Assembly (NCBI GenBank): GCA_949286415.1
Contig: CASEBV010000013.1
Span: forward strand, 1-47,874
Source: an uncultured Bacteroidales bacterium
GTDB lineage: Bacteria; Bacteroidota; Bacteroidia; Bacteroidales; UBA932
DNA: 47,874 nucleotides
Direction: 5' to 3'
Positions 41,897 through 47,874 of this stretch are shown piece after piece (position 1 is the first letter of the stretch; each line of letters begins with the position of its first letter). The position numbers were made by a program, and so were the translations under genes. The notes under the pieces were generated by a model. It was not told where the DNA came from, ran no database searches, and saw only the letters and a program-made list of their open reading frames with translations.

Positions 41897-42391
41897 ATGA
41901 CGGATTTCGCAGCTATTGACTTTGAGACTGCCAATGAGCAGAGATGCAGTGTGTGCTCCGTAGGACTGGTGGTCGTAAGGGGAGGAGAGATAGCAGATAC
42001 ATATTACAGCCTGATTCATCCTGAACCTGACTATTACCAATGGTTCTGCCAGCGGGTGCACGGCCTGTCGCAGGCAGATACCGATGATGCCCCGGTCTTT
42101 CCTCATGTGTGGGAAGAAATTGCCCCGAGAATTGAGGGCTTGCCTCTGGTTGCTCATAACAGCCCTTTTGACGAGAGTTGTCTCAAAGCTGTCTTCCGTG
42201 TATATCAGATGGACTATCCTGACTATGTGTTCCATGATACCTGTGCCGCATCACGCAGGGTGTTCGGCCGCACTTTGCAGAACCATCAGCTCCATACCGT
42301 GGCCTCGGCATGCGGCTATGACCTCCTGAATCATCACCATGCGCTTGCTGATGCCGAGGCCTGCGCCCGGATAGCCATGAAAATTCTCTGA
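41897..42391 (+). CDS. Small DEDDh 3'-5' exonuclease (DnaQ-like)
   Basis: A 164-residue, single-domain exonuclease: FAAIDFETANEQRCSVCSVGLV (Exo I), VAHNSPFDESCLKAVF (Exo II), and HHHALADAEACARIAM (Exo III, His and Asp). Such stand-alone proteins are common in Bacteroidetes and Gram-positives; role in repair or nucleotide turnover is not known. Likely first gene of a plus-strand unit with the beta-lactamase, whose ATG is 2 nt downstream. Confidence 0.88.
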   Translation: MTDFAAIDFETANEQRCSVCSVGLVVVRGGEIADTYYSLIHPEPDYYQWFCQRVHGLSQADTDDAPVFPHVWEEIAPRIEGLPLVAHNSPFDESCLKAVFRVYQMDYPDYVFHDTCAASRRVFGRTLQNHQLHTVASACGYDLLNHHHALADAEACARIAMKIL

Positions 42392-42393
42392 AA

Positions 42394-43374
42394 ATGAACC
42401 GGAAGACCATTGCCCTGATAGTTCTGAATCTCGCTGCCGCGGCAGCAGTCGGTCTGATTGTCGGACTATTTTACAAATATGTCCTTCAGGATGGCAAAGA
42501 GTCCGGGCCGGAACCTCTGTGCGACAGCATTGCTTCTGTCATAGCAGGCGAGGATGCAGTTGTCGGAGTGGCTGCGGTCTTCAGCGACGGGGATACTCTC
42601 ATCCTTGTCGACAGCAGCGGATATACAGGGGATTTGCTCGCTTCCATGAAGAAGGTCTCCGGACTTGACGATGCCTTTCCGATGATGAGCGTGATGAAGT
42701 TCCATCAGGCTCTTGCCGTATGCGGATGGCTTCGGGAGAAAGGTCTCTCATTGGATGCGGAAGTCAAGGTGACGCCGGACATGCTTGCGGAGGATACATG
42801 GAGCCCGATGAGGGAAGAACATCCTCTCGGCGGCAGCTTTTCATGGAGAGAACTCTTGACTTACACGCTTGCCTTCAGTGACAACAATGCATGCGACATA
42901 CTCTTCAGCCTCACTGGCGGGCCGGAATACACCGACAGCCTTGTCCGCTCCATGTCGGCCGGGAATTTCCGCATAGAGTGTACCGAAGCTGACATGCATG
43001 CGGCCCCATCAGCCTGTCTCCGCAACTGGACTACGCCTCTCTCCGCTGTCCTTCTACTGGAGAAATTCCATATTGCCGGTTATTATGACGCAATATGGAC
43101 CATCATGTCAGGATGCAGGACCGGAATGTCCCGGATACCTGCCCGTATCTCCGGCAAGGCATCTGAAATAATCCACAAGACCGGCACGGGCGACAGGACT
43201 CCTGACGGGCGGCAGACTGCCATAAATGACATCGGCATCGTTGTCCTGCCTGACGGAAGCCATTTTTCCCTTGCAGTCTTTGTGTTTGATGCCGCCTGTT
43301 CTCCGGAGCGCTGCGAGGAGATTATTGCCGGAATTGCCGGTGCCGCTTACGGGTGGGCAGAAGGAACTCTGTGA
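42394..43374 (+). CDS. Class A2 serine beta-lactamase (CfxA/CepA/PER-like subclass)
   Basis: A 326-residue protein with a hydrophobic N-terminal signal or anchor (about 5-30). All class A motifs are in order: SVMK (Ser99, Lys102; canonical Ser70-Lys73), SDN (162-164; canonical 130-132), Glu198 in EADMH (canonical Glu166 with His at 170 in place of Asn, the mark of subclass A2), and KTG (262-264; canonical 234-236). A beta-lactam-hydrolysing penicillin-binding fold protein is certain; substrate range is not readable. It lies between an exonuclease and a hydrolase gene with no mobile element beside it, so it looks chromosomal. Length fits the CfxA/CepA group. Confidence 0.88.
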   Translation: MNRKTIALIVLNLAAAAAVGLIVGLFYKYVLQDGKESGPEPLCDSIASVIAGEDAVVGVAAVFSDGDTLILVDSSGYTGDLLASMKKVSGLDDAFPMMSVMKFHQALAVCGWLREKGLSLDAEVKVTPDMLAEDTWSPMREEHPLGGSFSWRELLTYTLAFSDNNACDILFSLTGGPEYTDSLVRSMSAGNFRIECTEADMHAAPSACLRNWTTPLSAVLLLEKFHIAGYYDAIWTIMSGCRTGMSRIPARISGKASEIIHKTGTGDRTPDGRQTAINDIGIVVLPDGSHFSLAVFVFDAACSPERCEEIIAGIAGAAYGWAEGTL

Positions 43375-43385
43375 TTTTTAAGCAA

Positions 43386-44228
43386 ATGTGTGCTATAGAT
43401 AATTATCTCCGATTTCCTTCCCGCTCTTTTGGGTCAGGCGCCAATGGCGGCAATGCAGTATGTCCCGATGGAGCAATGTGCCGGCTGGCTGCAAGGCTTC
43501 AGCTTCCTGAACTTGCGGAAAATGCGAAATGCCATATCGTTGTCTTCTGCCACGGCTTCACCTCAAGCAAAGAATGGCCGGTCTTTGATATGCTGGCAGA
43601 CAGTCTTCTCAATGAAGGAATCGGTGTATTCCGCTTTGATTTCAACGGGCATGGAGAGAGCGACGGGAAATTTGAGGACATGACTGTCCCTGGCGAAATT
43701 GAAGATACTTTGTCTGCTGTCAGTTTTGTCGGAAAACTCCGTCATACTCAGGATATATCGTTGCTGGGACATTCTCAGGGTGGGGTGGTGGCTGCGATGA
43801 CTGCAGGTATTCTCGGGGCGGATAAGATTAGATCTCTGGTGCTCATGGCTCCGGCAGCTGTGCTCAAGGATGATGCCGCCCGAGGAAATACTATGGGGGC
43901 ATTGTATGACCCGTACCATCTGCCGGAATATGTTGAATTGCCCTCAGGGCACAGGCTTGGACGGGCGTATATACAGACAGCGGTTTCACTTCCCATATAT
44001 GAGACCGCGGCAAACTACGGCGGCCCTGCGATGATTCTCCACGGCCTTGAGGACACTTTGGTCCCATATGCATACGGAGAGCATTTTGCGGAGGTGATGC
44101 CTGGTGCGGCAATTGAACTTATTCCAGCTGAGAACCATAATTTTACATTTGATACCGAATATTCCGTGTCCGTTGCCGTAAAATGGCTCTCTTCACAATT
44201 GAAACAGAATGATGAACTTATGAAATAG
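43386..44228 (+). CDS. Alpha/beta hydrolase (S33/dienelactone-type)
   Basis: A 280-residue protein. HIVVFCHGFTSSKEWP (oxyanion region), FRFDFNGHGES, nucleophile elbow GHSQGGVVAA (Ser near 130), MILHGLEDTLVPY (acid) and ENHNFTF (His) complete the triad. Matches the family annotated as alpha/beta hydrolase or cinnamoyl esterase-like. No signal peptide. ATG 43386 is used, 11 nt after the beta-lactamase stop; an earlier in-frame start would overlap that gene. Confidence 0.88.
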   Translation: MCAIDNYLRFPSRSFGSGANGGNAVCPDGAMCRLAARLQLPELAENAKCHIVVFCHGFTSSKEWPVFDMLADSLLNEGIGVFRFDFNGHGESDGKFEDMTVPGEIEDTLSAVSFVGKLRHTQDISLLGHSQGGVVAAMTAGILGADKIRSLVLMAPAAVLKDDAARGNTMGALYDPYHLPEYVELPSGHRLGRAYIQTAVSLPIYETAANYGGPAMILHGLEDTLVPYAYGEHFAEVMPGAAIELIPAENHNFTFDTEYSVSVAVKWLSSQLKQNDELMK

Positions 44229-44264
44229 AAAAATTTTTCGTATATTGGCAGAAAACTGATAACC

Positions 44265-44840
44265 ATGGAAGAGAACCAAAGCCGCTTTTCAAGTCTGCTT
44301 GTCACCATCCTGCTGATATTGACCATATTGTCATTATTCGGCTCATATAAGCTCTGGCAGCAGTTGAAGTCACTTTCCGAGACTGTCGCAAATCTGGAGT
44401 TGAATGCAGCCGTCGCTGCTCATTTGGATGTCCCTGAGGAGCAACAGTCGTCAGTTCAACAATCACCGGTGCAGCAGCCGGTGACTGAAGCCGGCAGAAG
44501 TGCCGCGACTGATGAAAGTGCATCGGCTACAGCAAGAAAACCTGCCAGGAAAGTAAGGTATGTTCCGGATGTAAAGATCCGGGTCGATGACCATTATCCT
44601 GAGATGTACACGGAATTCCCGGATGTATCTTTCCCGAGAGACCAGAAAGTGGTCATTGATGTCATAGTCAACCGATTGGGAATTGTCACCAAAGCTGTTG
44701 TAGGGGACGGGACCACAGTTCAGGATGAGGATGTCCTGTATGTATGCAAGATGGCGGCGCTGAAGATTGACTTTTCGTTTAATCCTGATGCCCCTGACAG
44801 AATGGCCGGCAAAGTCACATATTCATATATTCCGGAGTGA
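44265..44840 (+). CDS. Membrane-anchored protein with a TonB-C-like domain
   Basis: A 191-residue protein: short N-terminus, one membrane helix (about 11-32), a coiled-coil-like and Gln/Ser/Pro-rich linker (about 35-95, QQSSVQQSPVQQPV), then a C-terminal domain (about 105-191) whose pattern (VVIDVIVNRLGIVTKAVVGDGTTVQDEDVL...AALKIDFSFNP...GKVTYSYIPE) resembles TonB C-terminal domains. There is no adjacent exbB/exbD. Could be an energy transducer partner or an envelope protein using the same fold. It starts 36 nt after the hydrolase gene. Confidence 0.7.
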   Translation: MEENQSRFSSLLVTILLILTILSLFGSYKLWQQLKSLSETVANLELNAAVAAHLDVPEEQQSSVQQSPVQQPVTEAGRSAATDESASATARKPARKVRYVPDVKIRVDDHYPEMYTEFPDVSFPRDQKVVIDVIVNRLGIVTKAVVGDGTTVQDEDVLYVCKMAALKIDFSFNPDAPDRMAGKVTYSYIPE

Positions 44841-44875
44841 CAGTCCGGCGCAGGTGTCTGGCGATGGAGGCATTC

Positions 44876-45913
44876 CTATGGAATCCTGACCACCGTCTTG
44901 ATGACGCCGTCCAGTCTGTTCTCAAATATCCGGTAGGCCTGCCCGATGTCTTTGAATGGGAACCTGTGGGTTATGAGCGGAGTAGTGTCGATTTTGCCGT
45001 CGGCGATGAGACGCAGTATGGTGTCGCAGTCGCAGCCGTCGACTCCGCCGGTCTTGAATGTGAGGTTTTTGCCGTACATTTCAGGCAGGGGGAGAACCTG
45101 AGGGGAATCATACATCGCCACAATGGTGACAATGGCATTGGGTCTGGCACATTCCCATGCCATCCTGAATGTTTCAGCGCTTCCTGCTGCCTCAATCACC
45201 CGGTCCGCCCCTCCATGGGAACTGTGCCTCAGGACAAATTCCCTGCATTCTTCTGGGGCGGTCACCAGTACATCCGGATAGTGCTTTCTTATAAAATCGG
45301 CCCTATAGCTGTCCATTTCGCAGACTATAATCCGTTCTGGCTTTTTAAGCATCGTGCAGAGCAGGCTGCATACTCCTGTCGGTCCGGCTCCGATGATGAG
45401 AACGGTGTCATCTTCGTTTATCTCAGATATTTTGGCTGCCCAATAGCCTGTGGCAAGAAGGTCCCCGACAAAAATCGCCTGCTCGTCGCTTACGGAATCA
45501 GGAATGACACTCAGTCCCTGGTCGGCATGCGGGACTCTTACATATTCGGCCTGTCCGCCGTCTATCCTGCAGCCGAGGGCCCATCCTCCGTTCGGGTCGG
45601 TGCAGTTGTTCACATATCCGTTCCTGCAGAAGAAACATTCCCCGCAGAATGTCTCGACATTGACGGCAACCCTGTCTCCATGCTTGACTTTCTTCACATT
45701 CCTTCCGGTCTGCACCACTGTTCCGACCATCTCATGTCCGACGGTTATTCCCGGGACGGCCCGAGGCACGCTCCCGTGCTTGATGTGCAGGTCACTGGTG
45801 CAGATGCTGGCGAGTGTCACTTTCACAATGGCGTCATCAGGGTTTTCCAATGCCGGCTTTTCTTTCTCCAGCAGTCCGAAATGACCTTTCCCGATATATG
45901 TGTATGCCTGCAT
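44876..45913 (-). CDS. Zinc-dependent alcohol dehydrogenase (MDR superfamily)
   Basis: A 345-residue medium-chain dehydrogenase. The catalytic zinc site is Cys38, His60-Glu61 (GHEMVG); the structural zinc is Cys90, Cys93, Cys96 and Cys104 (CGECFFCRNGYVNNC). The NAD(P) Rossmann loop is LIIGAGPTGVCSL. Such enzymes oxidise alcohols or reduce aldehydes or ketones; the sequence does not tell the substrate. It starts 9 nt after the DUF169-PAS gene stop and is probably co-transcribed with it. Confidence 0.92.
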   Translation of the reverse strand: MQAYTYIGKGHFGLLEKEKPALENPDDAIVKVTLASICTSDLHIKHGSVPRAVPGITVGHEMVGTVVQTGRNVKKVKHGDRVAVNVETFCGECFFCRNGYVNNCTDPNGGWALGCRIDGGQAEYVRVPHADQGLSVIPDSVSDEQAIFVGDLLATGYWAAKISEINEDDTVLIIGAGPTGVCSLLCTMLKKPERIIVCEMDSYRADFIRKHYPDVLVTAPEECREFVLRHSSHGGADRVIEAAGSAETFRMAWECARPNAIVTIVAMYDSPQVLPLPEMYGKNLTFKTGGVDGCDCDTILRLIADGKIDTTPLITHRFPFKDIGQAYRIFENRLDGVIKTVVRIP

Positions 45914-45920
45914 ATTTATC

Positions 45921-45958
45921 TTCTATAATGCGGAATCTCTTCTATAATGCGGAATCTC
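45921..45958. repeat. 19-bp tandem duplication at the end of the DUF169-PAS gene
   Basis: TTCTATAATGCGGAATCTC occurs twice in perfect tandem (45921-45939 and 45940-45958). It spans the last codons and stop of the DUF169-PAS gene. Confidence 0.95.
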
Positions 45959-46984
45959 ATCCGGGAGCACTATGGATATTTCGCACAGTCCCATGACTTT
46001 CCCGTCTTCTTTCCATGCGCTCTGGTAAATGAGTTTGCGGACTCCCTGCTTTTCAATCGTATAGACATTCTGTCCGCCCGTTTCAAGCAGATGTTCTATG
46101 ATGCCTCTGGACCTTTCGTTGTGGCAGCCGAGGAGATTCTTCCCGATGAGATTGCCATGCTTTGCATAGGTCTCTCTTGAGCGGGAATTCATGTACAGGA
46201 TGACTCCTTCCGCATCGCACACGGTGACGGCGCAATTCATTTCTTCTGCCCAGGACGGCACAGCGCGGCTCACGGCGTTTATCCTGCTTCGGATTCTGCT
46301 CCATCCTGCGGTGTCGCTGAAGCAGCATCTGTCCATTGTCTCCGTCATTGCAGAGAGTCTGCATGCCGGGATGACAAAGCTCATCACATCCTCATCGAAC
46401 CATTGCCTTGCCGACGGGTCGGTCAGTCCAAGGAATGTCCTGAACCCGCCCTGCCTGTTTTCCCTCACTGCATTGACTACAATAGAGGAGCATCCGGAAC
46501 CGAAAAGAAGTGATACGGTATCCGCGTCATTCCTGTCGAAGAACGCCCACGCGCAGAGTCCGGAGATTACATCCGGAGCCGCGATGAAAAGCATCCCCTC
46601 GATATCTTCAAGGCTTTCCGCCATGTCCGCCCTGACAAAGTTGAGGAATTTGCCCGGAGCCGGCAACGGTCCGAATTTTCCAAGATAGTCCAGAATCTGT
46701 TCCGGTGATTCCTTGTATTTCTCTTTCTGCGATACAAATGTCGGGACATGTTCCGGCATAGGCGTGAAGCCGGCATAGAATTTCCCTCCGCCGCAGGTGA
46801 TGTTGTCTCCATTCAGACACACCGTATGTCCGTCGGCAGCCTGCCGCAGATATTTCAGGAAGCATCCCGGGATTTTCTCCGTGTCCGCAGTCTTGTTGTC
46901 GCTGTAATAGAATATAATCGGCAGGGGAGCGGCCTCTCCGAATGCATTCCGGTATTTGTTTATGAAAGTCTGAATTTCCATCAT
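45923..46984 (-). CDS. DUF169 domain protein with C-terminal PAS domain
   Basis: A 353-residue cytoplasmic protein. The N-terminal part (about 1-235) matches the DUF169 family (IIFYYSDNKTADTEKIPGCFLKYLRQAADG, GKFYAGFTPMPEHVPTFVS, ADTVSLLFGSGCSSIVVNAV). The C-terminal part (about 255-340) is a PAS domain with the recognisable YMNSRSRETYAKHGNLIGKNLLGCHNE and NVYTIEKQGVRKLIYQSAW. The protein may sense a ligand or redox state, but has no output domain. It is upstream of a zinc alcohol dehydrogenase in a two-gene unit. The last residues RRDSAL are produced by a 19-bp duplication. Confidence 0.85.
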   Translation of the reverse strand: MMEIQTFINKYRNAFGEAAPLPIIFYYSDNKTADTEKIPGCFLKYLRQAADGHTVCLNGDNITCGGGKFYAGFTPMPEHVPTFVSQKEKYKESPEQILDYLGKFGPLPAPGKFLNFVRADMAESLEDIEGMLFIAAPDVISGLCAWAFFDRNDADTVSLLFGSGCSSIVVNAVRENRQGGFRTFLGLTDPSARQWFDEDVMSFVIPACRLSAMTETMDRCCFSDTAGWSRIRSRINAVSRAVPSWAEEMNCAVTVCDAEGVILYMNSRSRETYAKHGNLIGKNLLGCHNERSRGIIEHLLETGGQNVYTIEKQGVRKLIYQSAWKEDGKVMGLCEISIVLPDEIPHYRRDSAL

Positions 46985-47058
46985 TGTATCTTTTTGCTGC
47001 CGTATGTCTGTCCGGCGGTCATTTAAGATTTGTTTGTTTTAAGAAATGTCAGTACTGT

Positions 47059-47436
47059 TCAGATGCTGAGCCTGATGTCTTTGCCGAACGGAGCCAGTGA
47101 CAATGCCGCCATTTTGAAATGCTGCTTGGCGAAAGGAATGCCGATAATGGTGATTCCAAGAAGGATTCCGAAGAGCAGATGCATGAAACATGCCCATAAT
47201 CCGCCGAAAATGATCCAGATGATATTAAGAAGGAGGCTTAGACATCCTGACGGACAGTCCGTTTCTCTTATTTCTGCCCCGAACGGCCACAGGCACAAAA
47301 TGCCGATTTTGAATGTCTGCAGGGCAAACGGCAGCCCGATTATCGTTATTGCCAGCGCCAGGCTTCCCGTAAAGTATCCTATGGCGGCCTCAAGCCCTCC
47401 GAAGATCCACCACAGCAAGTTTCCTATTATTCGCAT
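47059..47436 (-). CDS. YccF domain (DUF307) membrane protein
   Basis: A 125-residue membrane protein with two YccF repeats: GNLLWWIFGGLEAAIGYFTG...ITIIGLPFALQTFKIGILCLWPFG and LNIIWIIFGGLWACFMHLL...ITIIGIPFAKQHFKMAALSLAPFG. Function of the family is unknown. Single gene. A TATCTTTG promoter box on the minus strand (47495-47488) would start transcription about 45 nt upstream of the ATG. Confidence 0.92.
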   Translation of the reverse strand: MRIIGNLLWWIFGGLEAAIGYFTGSLALAITIIGLPFALQTFKIGILCLWPFGAEIRETDCPSGCLSLLLNIIWIIFGGLWACFMHLLFGILLGITIIGIPFAKQHFKMAALSLAPFGKDIRLSI

Positions 47437-47470
47437 TCAATTAATATTTAAAAATCCATAATTAGTCCGG

Positions 47471-47495
47471 TAGAATTAACCGGCAGACAAAGATA
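47471..47495 (-). promoter_or_regulatory. Promoter box and partial palindrome upstream of the YccF gene
   Basis: Minus-strand TATCTTTG (47495-47488) followed at the predicted start by an inverted repeat CCGGT/ACCGG around AGAATTA (about 47467-47483). No -33 TTG seen. Confidence 0.45.
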
Positions 47496-47553
47496 GGAAA
47501 TTTGCGATAAACATCCTCGCCATCCCGAAGGATGCCCGTTGGAGCTGTTTTTG

Positions 47554-47706
47554 TGGCACGCCCGTTGGAGCCCCAAAATGTTGTCCACCGGCCGCGGTTT
47601 TGCTGTATTTTCGCGCCCGGCGGTATTTTCAAAATGCCGACGGCCACACTTTTGCAGGACAATCGCGGCCGTTGGAGTCACTTTACACTGTTCACCGGGC
47701 GTGGCA
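47554..47706. repeat. 153-bp palindromic element, copy B (inverted relative of copy A)
   Basis: The reverse complement of 25397-25549 aligns to this segment with no gap and about three quarters identity (36 mismatches of 153 by hand). Inner arms TCCACCGGCCGCGGTT (47584-47599) and AATCGCGGCCGTTGGA (47661-47676) are well kept; outer arms (47554-47569, 47691-47706) have decayed. The centre GGTATTTTCAAAATGCC (47622-47638) is at the exact midpoint 47630. Just upstream, GCCCGTTGGAGC appears again at 47534-47545, a partial extra arm. The interval 47437-47859 holds this element and the YccF promoter, no gene. Confidence 0.85.
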
Positions 47707-47737
47707 TTTATTGTTTGTAAATTGATATTATACTTCA

Positions 47738-47874
47738 CTAGTGTCCCGTTAAGGGACTGTTAAGAGTTTACAATTGATTTATTTTTAGTTAATTACAAAG
47801 GTTTTTCTTGTACACGACTTGAATCGTAATTTTGGACTGACCATATTATCTGTCAGCCTATGTTCACAGGGAAA
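47738..47874 (+). mobile_element. Possible left end of an insertion sequence (truncated by window edge)
   Basis: A short stem GTCCC-GTTAA-GGGAC (47743-47757) is followed by a TAATTTTG box (47827-47834) and an ATG at 47860 opening MFTGK before the window ends. Many Bacteroidetes IS4-type transposases begin with a similar M-x-x-GK segment and follow a terminal repeat plus a short leader. The evidence is slight: terminus and transposase cannot be proven from 137 nt. Confidence 0.35.
47860..47874 (+). CDS. Start of an unidentified coding region, possibly a transposase (partial)
   Basis: Five codons (MFTGK) run into the window edge, 26 nt after a TAATTTTG box. Too short for any firm call. Confidence 0.3.

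Noticed and set aside
44837..45928. 363-codon open frame on the plus strand
   Set aside because: It is antisense to the zinc alcohol dehydrogenase, which has all its zinc ligands; the translated frame has no recognisable family and is a shadow of codon usage.

Overview
The window is chromosomal DNA from a member of the Bacteroidetes, most likely order Bacteroidales. Evidence seen directly: promoter-like boxes of the Bacteroidetes type (TAnnTTTG, twice with a TTTG 18-19 nt upstream); a short 286-residue primary sigma factor; a ten-gene complex I cluster with fused nuoCD and no nuoEFG; a ribD-ribE-ribBA-ribH operon; and Wza/Wzc-type exopolysaccharide export genes with a GY-rich kinase tail. I cannot assign genus or species. 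Nearly all of the window is core genome; the accessory-looking parts are repeats, a class A2 beta-lactamase and a possible insertion-sequence end at the right edge.

Layout. 1-4656 (minus): a polysaccharide operon, read wecA-like, wza, wzc, then a UDP-sugar dehydrogenase cut by the window edge, with a promoter near 4850 and a long leader. 4931-6450 (minus): yebC and a membrane-anchored TPR protein, closed by a strong terminator. 6602-6700: SRP RNA. 6774-10186: cytidine deaminase, mnmA with a large insertion, and a BaiN/YhiN flavoprotein. 10285-11522: tRNA-Thr followed after 10 nt by an orphan BtuF-like lipoprotein. 11598-14335 (minus): dnaN, a DEDDh exonuclease and a degenerate FAH-fold protein. 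14474-24912 (plus): htrA, rpoD, argS, a YgiQ radical-SAM protein, an acidic small protein, a ClC channel and tex. 24962-25386: a promoter, a 111-bp direct repeat in two copies, tRNA-Val and a terminator. 25397-25549: a symmetrical palindromic element with a second, inverted copy at 47554-47706.

25579-35525 (minus) is the complex I operon nuoA-B-CD-H-I-J-K-L-M-N. Without the NADH-oxidising module it should accept electrons from some donor other than NADH through NuoEFG. Upstream lies a small secreted hypothetical gene. Divergent from it, an FMN riboswitch (36138-36256) with a terminator controls ribD, ribE, ribBA and ribH, the full pathway from GTP and ribulose-5-phosphate to riboflavin except the dephosphorylation step. 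A lipoprotein nitroreductase, itself a predicted flavoprotein, follows convergently.

40788-47436 is a mixed region: two alpha/beta hydrolases, a DnaQ-like exonuclease, a class A2 beta-lactamase, a TonB-C-like membrane protein, a two-gene unit of a DUF169-PAS protein and a zinc alcohol dehydrogenase, and a YccF protein. The end (47437-47874) holds a promoter, the second palindromic element and what may be the start of an insertion sequence.

The strongest candidates for something undescribed are the 153-bp palindromic element, whose two copies align without a gap and read similar peptides on both strands, and the duplicated 111-bp unit that forms most of the tRNA-Val leader. Identities and homologies come from reading the sequence and from family knowledge; no database search was run.
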